Source: DAHUYF01 sp035553515 (GTDB lineage Bacteria > Pseudomonadota > Alphaproteobacteria > ATCC43930 > CGMCC-115725). Taken from it: DNA of 64,000 nt. The stretch spans positions 1 to 64,000 of the forward strand of contig DATNDG010000057.1 of NCBI GenBank assembly GCA_035553515.1, read 5' to 3'. A model generated the notes under the pieces. That model did not search any database and was not told where the DNA came from. It saw only the letters and a list, made by a program, of their open reading frames with translations. Each line of letters begins with the position of its first letter. Position 1 is the stretch's first letter. Below are positions 54,087 to 62,577 of this stretch, piece after piece. A program made the position numbers and the translations under genes.

Positions 54087-54539
54087 ATGATCCGCGTGCA
54101 GCGCGAGGATTTCGATGTCGGCGCCGAGCTCGAGGCGCTGACCAGTGGCAAGACCGGCATCGGCGGTGTAACCAGTTTCGTCGGGCTGGTGCGCGACATC
54201 GCAGGCGGGCACCGGATCGGCGCGATGACGCTCGAGCACTATCCCGGCATGACCGAGCGCCAGCTCGGCGAGATCGAGGCGGAGGCGATGAAGCGGTGGC
54301 CGCTCGACGCGGTGCTCATCATCCACCGCTTCGGGCGCCTCGAGCCGGGCGAGCGCATCGTCCTCGTCGCCGCCGCCTCGGCGCATCGCCAAGCGGCGTT
54401 CGACGCCTGCCAGTTCCTCATCGACTGGCTGAAGACCAAGGCGCCGTTCTGGAAGCTCGAGGAGACGCCGCAGGGACAGCGCTGGGTCGAAGCTCAGACG
54501 AGCGATGACGAGGCGGCGGCGCGCTGGGTGAAGGAGTAG
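54087..54539 (+). CDS. moaE: molybdopterin synthase catalytic subunit
   Basis: A 150-residue enzyme that with thiocarboxylated MoaD converts precursor Z to molybdopterin. Conserved GGVTSFVGLVRD, LEHYPGMTERQL, HRFGRLEPGE and the active-site Lys in KTKAPFWKLE are present. It ends the molybdenum cofactor series and converges on ilvE 9 bases later. Confidence 0.94.
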   Translation: MIRVQREDFDVGAELEALTSGKTGIGGVTSFVGLVRDIAGGHRIGAMTLEHYPGMTERQLGEIEAEAMKRWPLDAVLIIHRFGRLEPGERIVLVAAASAHRQAAFDACQFLIDWLKTKAPFWKLEETPQGQRWVEAQTSDDEAAARWVKE

Positions 54540-54548
54540 CGCCTCGGC

Positions 54549-55568
54549 TCAGCCGACCGGCATCATCCAGCCGTAGCGGTCGGCGACCTTGCCGTATTGG
54601 ATGCCCTGGATCTCGTCATAGAGGCGCTGCAGCGTCTTGCCCGGTTTGTCCTCGGCGCCAAAGCGCAGCGTTTTACCGCCGCGGGTGATCGAGGAGATCG
54701 GCGTGATCACCGCGGCGGTGCCGCAGGCGCCGATCTCGACGAAATCCTCGATCTCGTCCCAGCGCACCGGACGATGCTCGACCTTGAGGCCGAGATCGGC
54801 AGCAATGCGGCGCAAGCTGTCATTGGTGACGCTCTCGAGGATCGACGCGGATTTCGGCGTGACGTAGCGGCCGTCGCGGGTGACGCCGATGAAGTTCGAA
54901 GTGCCGAACTCGTCGATCAGCGTGTGCGTCGCGCTGTCGAGATAGAGCGAGACCGGAAAGCCCTTCTTCTTCACCGCCATGTCACCGACGAGGCCGGCGG
55001 AGTAGTTGCCGCCCGCCTTCACATGGCCGACGCCGTGCGGCGCCGCGCGATCATAGTCCTCCTGCACATAGGCGGGCACCGGCACCATGCCGTCCTTGTA
55101 ATAGGGACCGACCGGCATGGCGAAGACCAGAAAGGCGTATTCCTCGCTCGGTTGCACGCCGATCACCGCGCCGGTGCCGATCAGCAGCGGCCGGACATAG
55201 AGCGTTGCACCGGTGCCATAGGGGGGCACAAAGGCGTCGTTCTTGGCGACGATAGCGCGCACCGCCTCGAGGAAGAGGCTTTCGGGTGGCGGCACCATCG
55301 CGAGGCGCTCGCCGGAGAGCCGCATGCGGCGCGCATGGACATCGGGACGGAAGCAGGCGACGCGCCCATCGACCTGGCGGAACGCCTTCAGCCCTTCGAA
55401 GCAGGCCTGGCCGTAATGCAGGCAGGTGGCCGCGATATGCAGGTTGATGCTGGTGCCGGTGCAGAGCTCCAGCGGCGTCCACACGCCCTGGCGGAAATCG
55501 GCGCGGATGAAAACGCCGGTATCGAGATAGCGGAAGCCCAGCTCCTTCCAGGAAATTGTCGTGTCCAT
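54549..55568 (-). CDS. ilvE: branched-chain amino acid aminotransferase
   Basis: A 339-residue fold-type IV PLP enzyme that transaminates leucine, isoleucine and valine. Motifs: VKAGGNYSAGL with the Lys of the Schiff base further in LVGDMAVKKKG, STHEF-type IDEFGTSNF, and SVTNDSLRRIA. Length is in the normal range. A TTGACT-N17-TTACAC promoter sits upstream; the MarR gene is divergent. Confidence 0.93.
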   Translation of the reverse strand: MDTTISWKELGFRYLDTGVFIRADFRQGVWTPLELCTGTSINLHIAATCLHYGQACFEGLKAFRQVDGRVACFRPDVHARRMRLSGERLAMVPPPESLFLEAVRAIVAKNDAFVPPYGTGATLYVRPLLIGTGAVIGVQPSEEYAFLVFAMPVGPYYKDGMVPVPAYVQEDYDRAAPHGVGHVKAGGNYSAGLVGDMAVKKKGFPVSLYLDSATHTLIDEFGTSNFIGVTRDGRYVTPKSASILESVTNDSLRRIAADLGLKVEHRPVRWDEIEDFVEIGACGTAAVITPISSITRGGKTLRFGAEDKPGKTLQRLYDEIQGIQYGKVADRYGWMMPVG

Positions 55569-55630
55569 TTCAGTCTCTTCCGCTCGCTCCGGTCGGTGAT
55601 CTGCGCCATTATGACCCGGCAGGGAGATCG

Positions 55631-55659
55631 GTGTAACAGTTTCGACGAAAATAAGTCAA
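55631..55659 (-). promoter_or_regulatory. likely promoter of ilvE
   Basis: On the minus strand TTGACT (55659-55654), 17-base spacer and TTACAC (55636-55631), about 60 bases before the ilvE start. It overlaps the MarR leader, so MarR could influence it. Confidence 0.4.
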
Positions 55660-55660
55660 C

Positions 55661-56158
55661 ATGGCTGACGTAAAATCCGCCGCCAATCTATTGTTCCTCC
55701 GCGAGGAGGAGCTGCGCCAGGGGATCGAGCTCCTCTACTACGCCTATCGCGATTTCACCGCCGAGCCGGACGCGATGCTGGCGCGCTACGGCTTTGGCCG
55801 CGCCCATCACCGCGTCATCTATTTCGTCGGCCGGCATCCGCAGATGAGCGTGAGCGACCTGCTGGCGATCCTGCGCATCACCAAGCAGAGCCTGAGCCGC
55901 GTACTCGGCCAGCTCGTCCGCCAGGGCTTCATCCAGCAGCGTCCCGGAAGCCGCGACCGGCGCCAGCGCCTGCTGGAGCTTACCGAGAAGGGCATCGAGC
56001 TCGAGCGGCAGCTTTCCGAGAACCAGCGCCAACGCCTCGCCAAGGCCTATCGCGAGGCGGGCGCGCAGGCGGTCGAAGGCTTCCGCAAAGTCATGCTCGG
56101 CATCGTCAGCAGCGAGGCCGACCGCCGCCGCTTCGAGCGCGGGCCGAACGCGCGCTGA
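55661..56158 (+). CDS. MarR-family transcriptional regulator
   Basis: A 165-residue winged-helix protein. The HTH lies at about residues 60-85 (MSVSDLLAILRITKQSLSRVL), followed by the wing SRDRRQRLLELTEKG. MarR proteins repress genes and respond to small phenolics, lipids or oxidants. It is divergent from ilvE and 25 bases before the response regulator, so it may be cotranscribed with it. Confidence 0.9.
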   Translation: MADVKSAANLLFLREEELRQGIELLYYAYRDFTAEPDAMLARYGFGRAHHRVIYFVGRHPQMSVSDLLAILRITKQSLSRVLGQLVRQGFIQQRPGSRDRRQRLLELTEKGIELERQLSENQRQRLAKAYREAGAQAVEGFRKVMLGIVSSEADRRRFERGPNAR

Positions 56159-56183
56159 GCCGGGCTGGTGTATAGTTCGCGGC

Positions 56184-56867
56184 ATGGACGGTAGCGAGCC
56201 GCATCTCCTGGTCGTCGACGACGATGCGCGGCTGCGCGAGCTGCTGCGGCGCTACCTGATCGATCAGGGGTTCCGCGTCACCACCGCCGGCGACGCCGCC
56301 GAGGCGCGGGCGCGGCTCGCCAGCATTGCCTTCGATCTCCTGGTGCTCGACGTGATGATGCCGGGCGAGAACGGCCTCGAGCTCACGCGCAGCCTCAGGC
56401 GCGAGAGCCGCCTGCCGATCCTGCTGCTCACCGCCATGGCCGAGCCCGAGGACCGCATCAACGGCCTCGAGCACGGCGCCGACGACTATCTGGCGAAGCC
56501 CTTCGAGCCGCGTGAACTGGTGCTGCGCATCCGCAACATCCTCCAGCGCGTACCGCAACCGGTAGTCCCTTCGGCGGAACTGCGCTTCGGCTCCTGCCGG
56601 CTCGACCTGGCGCGCGGCGAGCTCTATCGCGGCGTCGAAGCCGTGCATCTGACGGCGGCGGAGACGGCGCTGCTCATGGCGCTGGCGCGCCGGCCGGGCG
56701 AGGCGATCTCGCGCGAGGCGCTCTCCGAGGAGGCGCAGTTCAGCGGCAATGTCCGCACCGTCGATGTGCAGGTGACAAGGCTGCGCCGCAAGATCGAGCG
56801 CGACCCCAAATTCCCTCGCTATCTCCAGACCGTGCGCGGCACCGGCTATGTCCTCAAACCCGATTGA
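56184..56867 (+). CDS. OmpR-family response regulator
   Basis: A 227-residue regulator: receiver domain with the acidic pocket VVDDDARL and phosphorylated Asp56 in LVLDVMMPGENG, the Lys in AKPFEPREL, and a C-terminal winged helix (VRTVDVQVTRLRRKIE, GTGYVLKP). The stop overlaps the histidine kinase gene by 20 bases, which implies coupled translation. The resemblance is to the ompR/chvI group. Confidence 0.94.
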   Translation: MDGSEPHLLVVDDDARLRELLRRYLIDQGFRVTTAGDAAEARARLASIAFDLLVLDVMMPGENGLELTRSLRRESRLPILLLTAMAEPEDRINGLEHGADDYLAKPFEPRELVLRIRNILQRVPQPVVPSAELRFGSCRLDLARGELYRGVEAVHLTAAETALLMALARRPGEAISREALSEEAQFSGNVRTVDVQVTRLRRKIERDPKFPRYLQTVRGTGYVLKPD

Positions 56868-58230
56868 GCGCGGCGCGCCGCTCGCCGGCACCGCCGCGGC
56901 CGACAGCCATCGGCGCTGGTGGAAGCGCGCGCTGCCGCGCTCGCTCTTCGGCCGCTCGCTCATCATCATCATCCTGCCGCTCGTGCTGGTGCAGCTCATC
57001 GCCACCTGGATCTTCTACGACCGCCATTGGGCGACCGTGGAGCGGCGTCTCGCGGCCAACGTCGCCGCCGATATCGCCTTCACGCTCGATTCGCGCACCG
57101 ACGCGGCCACGGTGGAGCAGGCCGACGCGCTGCTGTGGCGCGCCGAGCAGACCACCGACCTGCGCTACACCTTCCTGCGCGCCGAAAGCCTGCCGCGCAC
57201 GCCCGCGCCGGAGATCGGCGACACCTGGCTCGAAGAGGCGCTCGCCGGCGCGCTCAGCGAGCGCGTGCGCCGCCCGTTCCGGATCGATGTCGATTCCAAT
57301 CCGCGCTACGTGCTGATCTCGATCGAGCTGCGCGACGGGGTGATGGGCGTCTCGGTGCCGCGCGATCGGCTGTTCACGCCGACCACCTATATCTTCGTGC
57401 TGTGGATGGCGGGATCCTCGCTGGTGCTGCTGGCGATTGCCTCGCTCTTCATGCGCAACCAGGTGAAGTCGCTGCGCCGACTCGCCGCGGCGGTGGACAG
57501 CTTCGGCAAGGGGCGCGACGTGCCCAATTTCAAACTCGAGGGCGCGACCGAGGTGCGTCAGGCGGCGGCCGCCTTCATCAAGATGCGTGACCGCATCCGC
57601 CGCCAGGTGACGCAGCGCACCGAGATGCTGGCCGGCGTCTCGCACGATCTGCGCACGCCGCTGACACGCATGCGGCTTGCGCTCGAATTCCTCGGCAAGG
57701 GAGGCCCCGAAGTCGAGGAGATCAAGGAAGACGTCATCGCCATGGAGCGCATGGTGCAGGGCTATCTCGACTTCGCCCGCGGCGAGGGGCCGGAGCAGCC
57801 GCGGGACACCGATGTGGCGCTGCTGCTCGAGGAGGTGGCGGCGGCAGCACGCCGCGACGGCGCCGATGTGTCGCTCGCGGTGCCGGAGGAAATGATCCTT
57901 TCGCTGCGCCCGGATGCGATGCGCCGCTGCATCGGCAATCTCCTGAGCAATGCGCGGCGCTACGGCAGTCACATCTGGGTGACGGCGCTGCCGGTCGCCG
58001 AGGGCGTCGACGTGCTCGTCGACGATGACGGTCCGGGCATCCCGCCGGCCGAGCGCGAGAACGTCTTCCGCCCCTTCTTCCGCCTCGATTCCTCGCGCAA
58101 CCCTGCCACCGGCGGGGTCGGGCTCGGCCTCACCATCGCGCGCGACGTCGCGCGCGGCCATGGCGGCGAGTTGACGATCGAGGACTCACCGCAGCACGGG
58201 CTGCGCGTGCGGCTGCATCTGCCGCGATAA
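56848..58230 (+). CDS. EnvZ-like sensor histidine kinase
   Basis: A 460-residue inner-membrane kinase. Membrane spans at about 37-56 and 182-202 bracket a periplasmic domain of 125 residues; a HAMP-like linker follows. Phosphorylation His267 is in GVSHDLRTPLTRMR; ATPase motifs NLLSNARRYG, DDDGPGIP and GGVGLGLTIARDV. It starts inside the regulator gene (20-base overlap). It resembles EnvZ-type kinases but the stimulus is unknown. No T-run terminator follows on this strand. Confidence 0.92.
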   Translation: MSSNPIERGAPLAGTAAADSHRRWWKRALPRSLFGRSLIIIILPLVLVQLIATWIFYDRHWATVERRLAANVAADIAFTLDSRTDAATVEQADALLWRAEQTTDLRYTFLRAESLPRTPAPEIGDTWLEEALAGALSERVRRPFRIDVDSNPRYVLISIELRDGVMGVSVPRDRLFTPTTYIFVLWMAGSSLVLLAIASLFMRNQVKSLRRLAAAVDSFGKGRDVPNFKLEGATEVRQAAAAFIKMRDRIRRQVTQRTEMLAGVSHDLRTPLTRMRLALEFLGKGGPEVEEIKEDVIAMERMVQGYLDFARGEGPEQPRDTDVALLLEEVAAAARRDGADVSLAVPEEMILSLRPDAMRRCIGNLLSNARRYGSHIWVTALPVAEGVDVLVDDDGPGIPPAERENVFRPFFRLDSSRNPATGGVGLGLTIARDVARGHGGELTIEDSPQHGLRVRLHLPR

Positions 58231-58252
58231 ATCCAGGCATAGGCATGCGGGC

Positions 58253-58283
58253 AAAAAAAGAGGCCGCCCCGAAGGGCGGCCTC
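58253..58283 (-). terminator. intrinsic terminator of the phasin gene
   Basis: On the minus strand GAGGCCGCC, a 6-base loop, GGCGGCCTC and a run of seven T. A strong terminator about 60 bases after the phasin stop. Confidence 0.82.
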
Positions 58284-58341
58284 AACGCGTCGCACAGGGG
58301 GAAACGTCGGCGACGCGGTGGGTTCGCGATCGATCAGGCGG

Positions 58342-58779
58342 TCAGCGCGCCGTCTTCTGCTTGGCGTAGTCGCGCAGCTCCTCGAAGCCCTCGGCGACGC
58401 GCTTCTGGATGACGCCGAACGCCTCGGTGTTGGCCTTGCTCACGAGCTCGGCGAGCTCGCGTGCATTGGCGACGCCTTTCTCGAAAGCCTGCTTGGCGTA
58501 TTCAGCATGCTTGGCGATGCGCTCTTCGGGAGCGCCAGGCTGGGTCCATTCACGCACGAGGCTGGACACCTCGTCGACCGCCTCGCGGGCGATCTCGACC
58601 TGGCGACGGGCCACCGCCTGCACACCCTCTACGGCCAGTTGATTGGCCTGGGTCAACGCCTCAAGATTCTTGCGCTGAGCGGCGACGAGCGACTCGACGT
58701 CGAGGCCGGGAAAGGTGAAGCCGGCGAATGCCTTGCCGACATCCATGTCCAGGAAAGTGTGCTTACCGTTGGTGGTCAT
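58342..58779 (-). CDS. phasin-family protein
   Basis: A 145-residue helical protein (MTTNGKHTFLDMDVGKAFAGFTFPGLDVESLVAAQRKNL). The long amphipathic helical region with ALTQANQLAVEGVQAVARRQVE is typical of phasins that coat polyhydroxyalkanoate granules; close relatives also bind other proteins. The start at 58779 has GAGGG 9 bases upstream; 58788 and 58824 are alternatives. A strong terminator follows it. Confidence 0.85.
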   Translation of the reverse strand: MTTNGKHTFLDMDVGKAFAGFTFPGLDVESLVAAQRKNLEALTQANQLAVEGVQAVARRQVEIAREAVDEVSSLVREWTQPGAPEERIAKHAEYAKQAFEKGVANARELAELVSKANTEAFGVIQKRVAEGFEELRDYAKQKTAR

Positions 58780-58899
58780 GGGTCTCATCCCTCGCGGAGT
58801 TGGCAGGGCTATGTTGCGCTGCACAATGTCGAGAATATGGCTTGATCACCTACCCAAGTCAAGGGCGGAGACCAAAGAATATTGCGATGCAATAGTACG

Positions 58900-59520
58900 C
58901 TAGCGAGGCTCGGGCGCTTCCGTCAAGCCGAGCCAGGAAGCCGCCGCCCGGAGCCGGCGGTCGAGGGCGGCCATGGTCCGGGCAAGGTCGGCGCTGTCAT
59001 CCTCTAGGAAGACCCGGAACACTGAAATATAGAGTCCAGCAAGTAGATGCGCCCGCACCCGGCCCCGCCAGCCGGAGGCGAAGAGCCCGGCGCCTTCCAG
59101 CATCCAGCCCATCGAGCCGATGAGTGCCGGGAGCGCCAGCAGCGCGGCCGGGTCGCCGATGCTGTCGCGCAGCATCGCCCGCAGCGCGCCGCGATGGGGC
59201 GCCAGCGCGTCGAAGCGACGCATCAGCACGTCGAAGAGCCGATCGCGCGCCGGCTCCGCCGCGGCGGTTTCGCCGGCAAGCGCCGCGCGGTCGATGCGGC
59301 GGTGGAAACGGGCGAGGAGTGCGAGTTTGGAGGGACAGGCGGCATAGGCCTCGGCGAGCGGCACGCCGGCCTCGGCAGCGATTTCGGCAAGCCCCGTCCG
59401 CCGCCAGCCCTGGCGCTCGGCGAGCGCGAGCGCCGCATCGAGCAGCCGGTCGGCGACTTCGCCCTCCGGAGCCCGCGCGGCTTTGCCGCCGGTCTTCCTG
59501 GCGCGGGCGCCTCTTGCCAT
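58900..59520 (-). CDS. TetR-like transcriptional regulator
   Basis: A 206-residue protein with an N-terminal basic tail, a TetR-type HTH at about 25-65 (LLDAALALAERQGWRRTGLAEIAAEAGVPLAEAY) and a helical C-terminal domain. The HTH is weaker than average: the third-helix region reads ACPSKLALLARF. ATG 59520 follows GGGAGG. Relatives are annotated as TetR family; target and ligand unknown. No clear palindrome upstream. Confidence 0.82.
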   Translation of the reverse strand: MARGARARKTGGKAARAPEGEVADRLLDAALALAERQGWRRTGLAEIAAEAGVPLAEAYAACPSKLALLARFHRRIDRAALAGETAAAEPARDRLFDVLMRRFDALAPHRGALRAMLRDSIGDPAALLALPALIGSMGWMLEGAGLFASGWRGRVRAHLLAGLYISVFRVFLEDDSADLARTMAALDRRLRAAASWLGLTEAPEPR

Positions 59521-59604
59521 GAACGCCTCCCGGAGATCGCCTTCAAAGGCGGCCAGCATAGGCGAAGCCGGCATGACCCCGCCAGATCGCACGGCCCACG
59601 GGGG

Positions 59605-60435
59605 TTAGTCGGCGAGCTCGCGCGAGCGCTTGGCGGCGGCGAGGACAGCGCGCCGCAGCAGTGGCTCGAGCCCGTCCGCACCCATCAGCACGTCGAGCGC
59701 GGCGCGGGTGGTGCCGCCGGGGCTGGTGACATTCTCGCGCAGCTTGGCCGCGCTCTCGGCCGAAAGCCGCGCCAGCTCGCCGGAGCCGGCCACGGTGGCG
59801 CGGGCGAGCCGCGCCGCGAGATCCTCCGGCAGCCCCACCGCCGCCCCCGCTTTGGCGAGGCACTCGATGAGCAGGAATACATAGGCCGGGCCGCTGCCGG
59901 AAACTGCGGTGACTGCATCGATGAGGCTCTCATCTTCCACCCAGCCGACCTCGCCCACCGCCGCGAGCAGCGCCTCGGCAATGCGCCGCTGCTCGGGACG
60001 GACGCGGCGATTGGCGCAGGCGACGGCGATGCCGCGGCCGATCGCCGCCGGCGTGTTCGGCATGGCGCGCACCACCGCGGCCTCCTCACCCAGAGCGCGG
60101 GCGAAAAAGCCCAAGGTCTTGCCGGCGGCGATTGACAGGAACAGCGCTCCCTCGGCAGCGAAGCGGCGATAGGCTGGCAGCACCTCCGGCATGCCCTGCG
60201 GCTTCACGGCCAGCACCACCACCGCCGGGCGGAACCCGCCGGGGAGCGCGGCGGCATCGGTGAGAAGCGCAATCCCAGGCTTACCGGCGAAGGGAGCGGC
60301 ACCGGTGCCGGGCTCGACCACGAAGACACGGCCTGCGAGCCGGCGCTCCTGCCAGCCGGCGAGCAGCGCCCCCCCCATCTTGCCGCAACCGACCAGGAGC
60401 AGCGCCGGGCTCTCCGGCGCCGCGGCGCGAGTCAC
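59605..60435 (-). CDS. proC: pyrroline-5-carboxylate reductase
   Basis: A 276-residue NAD(P)-dependent enzyme making proline. N-terminal GCGKMGGALLAGW Rossmann motif, AVKPQ, MPNTPAAIG and the C-terminal helical dimer domain with SGSGPAYVF and SPGGTTRAALDVL. It starts at GTG 60435, overlapping the YbjN stop (GTGA), so translation is coupled. Confidence 0.93.
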   Translation of the reverse strand: MTRAAAPESPALLLVGCGKMGGALLAGWQERRLAGRVFVVEPGTGAAPFAGKPGIALLTDAAALPGGFRPAVVVLAVKPQGMPEVLPAYRRFAAEGALFLSIAAGKTLGFFARALGEEAAVVRAMPNTPAAIGRGIAVACANRRVRPEQRRIAEALLAAVGEVGWVEDESLIDAVTAVSGSGPAYVFLLIECLAKAGAAVGLPEDLAARLARATVAGSGELARLSAESAAKLRENVTSPGGTTRAALDVLMGADGLEPLLRRAVLAAAKRSRELAD

Positions 60436-60935
60436 GCCTCGCCCACGGGATCGATCATCGCCGCGGCGATCGCCTCTTCCGCCGGCTTGCCGCCCCAGAC
60501 GACGAGCTGGAAGGCCGGATAGAAGCGCTCGCATTCGCTCACGGCGATATCGACGAGATCCTCGATCTGCTCGACGCTGGCGCCGCCGGCGCCGCGCAGC
60601 AGCACGCCCTGCCTGAAGGCCGGCGAATACGCGTCGGGGGTGAGGTCGAAATGACCGAGCCAGAGCCGCTCATTGACCACCGCCAGCAGCTCGAACACCG
60701 CGGCGCGACGCGCCTTCGGCACTTTCATCTCGAAGGCGCAGGTGAAGTGCAGCGCGCTGATCTCGCGCTGCCAGACGAAAAGCAGCCGGTAGTTGCACCA
60801 ACGGCCGGTGATCTCCACCACCATTTCCTCGTCGCTGGCGCGGTCATGTGCCCATTCGTTCGCCTGCACAATCTCCTCGACGAGATCGATCGGATTGGCG
60901 GCGACGGCAGGCACTTCCAGGGACAAAGCGGTCAT
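60432..60935 (-). CDS. YbjN-domain protein
   Basis: A 167-residue YbjN-family protein. Visible features: DLVEEIVQANEWAHDRASDEEMVVEITGRWCNYR and LAVVNERLWLGHFDL. YbjN in E. coli affects motility and stress responses when overproduced; the mechanism is unsettled. Coupled to proC downstream. A dyad lies about 60 bases upstream. Confidence 0.85.
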   Translation of the reverse strand: MTALSLEVPAVAANPIDLVEEIVQANEWAHDRASDEEMVVEITGRWCNYRLLFVWQREISALHFTCAFEMKVPKARRAAVFELLAVVNERLWLGHFDLTPDAYSPAFRQGVLLRGAGGASVEQIEDLVDIAVSECERFYPAFQLVVWGGKPAEEAIAAAMIDPVGEA

Positions 60936-60993
60936 TCACCCTCCTGCGGGGCCAACCCGAAGGGCGATCCGCGGCATCTTGTGTGAACCACCC

Positions 60994-61017
60994 CAGGCTA
61001 CCACAAAATGTAGCCTG
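60994..61017. promoter_or_regulatory. 8-bp inverted repeat upstream of ybjN-proC
   Basis: CAGGCTAC, 8 bases, GTAGCCTG, perfect arms. It lies between ubiK end and ybjN start on the minus strand. No T-run, so an operator is as likely as a terminator for ubiK. Confidence 0.35.
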
Positions 61018-61075
61018 CCAAAGCTGGCGAAGCAGCGCAAGCGCGGAGTTGTCCACAACCCCGCAACGGGCCTGC

Positions 61076-61411
61076 TCAGAGCGGCTCGGCAGGCTTCGGC
61101 TTGCGCATCGCCGGGCGTGAGCGCAGCGGACGACGAGGCGTCGCACGGGGCTTGTCGCCCGAGGTCACGCCGAGACGCGCCTCGAGCTCGGCGACGCGCG
61201 CCGCCAACGCCTCCTGTTCCAGCCGGGCTTTCGCCGCCATGGCCTGGACGGCGTCGAACTCTTCGCGGCGCACCAGGTTCATGCGGCCGAGGATGCGCTC
61301 GAACTGGTCGCGCATCCGTCCCTCCAGCTCGTCGCGCATGCCGGTGAGCGCGCCGAGCGCTCCGGTCGCGACACGGGCGAGATCGTCGAGCAGGCGGTTC
61401 TCGGTCTGCAT
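61076..61411 (-). CDS. ubiK: UbiK-type ubiquinone biosynthesis accessory factor
   Basis: A 111-residue protein with the BMFP domain: TENRLLDDLARVATGALGAL, then a coiled coil (VRREEFDAVQAMAAKARLEQEALAARVAELEARLG) and a basic tail. UbiK assists the UbiJ-containing complex in aerobic ubiquinone synthesis and binds lipids with its coiled coil. Located upstream of ybjN and divergent from hldD. Length and layout fit the family well. Confidence 0.92.
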   Translation of the reverse strand: MQTENRLLDDLARVATGALGALTGMRDELEGRMRDQFERILGRMNLVRREEFDAVQAMAAKARLEQEALAARVAELEARLGVTSGDKPRATPRRPLRSRPAMRKPKPAEPL

Positions 61412-61566
61412 GGCGGCGTCACTCCTAAAAGTCCCGCTCCGACAAGGCTTGCCCGAGCTACCATAGATATGGGCTGCGGCGCAGCCGAATTCGACCGGGG
61501 CTGCCTGTTTGACGCGGGCCCCGCACCGCTTATAACACCGCCGCGGCCCAGGAAGGCTTCCTCGCG

Positions 61567-62553
61567 ATGATCATCATCACCGGCGGCGCCGGCTTCATCG
61601 GCTCGAACCTCGCCGCTTCGCTCGAGGAGCGCGGCGAGCAGGATCTGGTGGTGTTCGACCGGCTCGGCCATGACGAGAAGTGGCGCAACCTCGCCAAGCG
61701 GGAGCTCGCAGCGCTGCTGCCGCCCGAAGCGATGTTCGATTTCCTCGACCGGCACCATCGCGAGATCAACATCGTCTTCCATCTCGGCGCCATCTCTTCG
61801 ACCACCGAGACCGATGCCGACCTGATCGCCGCGACCAATTTCACCCTGCCGCTGCGCCTCTGGGACTGGTGCGCCGAGACCGAGACGCGCTTCATCTACG
61901 CCTCCTCGGCGGCAACCTATGGCGACGGCGGCGGCGGCTTCGACGACGACAGCTCGCTCGAGGCGCTGGCGCGGCTACGGCCGCTCAACGCCTATGGCTG
62001 GTCGAAGCATCTCTTCGACCGCCGCGTCGCCCGCCTTCTCGCCCAGCCCGGCAAGCGCCCGGCGCAATGGGCGGGGCTCAAATTCTTCAACGTCTACGGG
62101 CCCAATGAGTATCACAAGGCGACGATGCGCAGCGTTGTGGCGCAGCTCTATCCGCGAGCCGCAAAGGGCGAGAAGGCGCGGCTCTTCCGCTCGCATCGCG
62201 CCGACGTGCCCGATGGCGGACAGCAGCGCGACTTCGTCCATGTCGCCGATTGCATCGACATGATGCTGTGGCTCTACGACCGTCCGGCGGTGAACGGCCT
62301 CTTCAACATCGGCAGCGGCACGGCCCGCAGCTTCGCCGACCTCGCCGCCGCCGTCTATCGCGCGCTCGGCCGCGAGCCCGACTTCGAGTTCGTCGACACG
62401 CCGCCAGAGATTCGCGACAAGTACCAGTACTTCACCGAAGCGCGCATGGATCGGCTGCACGCGGCGGGCTACGACAAGCCCGCGACCTCGCTCGAGGACG
62501 GGGTGCGCGACTACGTCCAGAATTACCTCGCCGCCGCCGACCCCTATCGTTGA
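61567..62553 (+). CDS. hldD: ADP-L-glycero-D-manno-heptose 6-epimerase
   Basis: A 328-residue extended SDR that makes the heptose donor for lipopolysaccharide inner core. NADP-binding GGAGFIGSNLA; catalytic Tyr/Lys in YGWSKHLFD; long family motif FFNVYGPNEYHK and RDFVHVADC. Its presence indicates a heptose-containing LPS. The lgt gene begins 24 bases after it. Confidence 0.95.
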   Translation: MIIITGGAGFIGSNLAASLEERGEQDLVVFDRLGHDEKWRNLAKRELAALLPPEAMFDFLDRHHREINIVFHLGAISSTTETDADLIAATNFTLPLRLWDWCAETETRFIYASSAATYGDGGGGFDDDSSLEALARLRPLNAYGWSKHLFDRRVARLLAQPGKRPAQWAGLKFFNVYGPNEYHKATMRSVVAQLYPRAAKGEKARLFRSHRADVPDGGQQRDFVHVADCIDMMLWLYDRPAVNGLFNIGSGTARSFADLAAAVYRALGREPDFEFVDTPPEIRDKYQYFTEARMDRLHAAGYDKPATSLEDGVRDYVQNYLAAADPYR

Positions 62554-62577
62554 CCCCTCATCGAGCATTCCCGCAGC

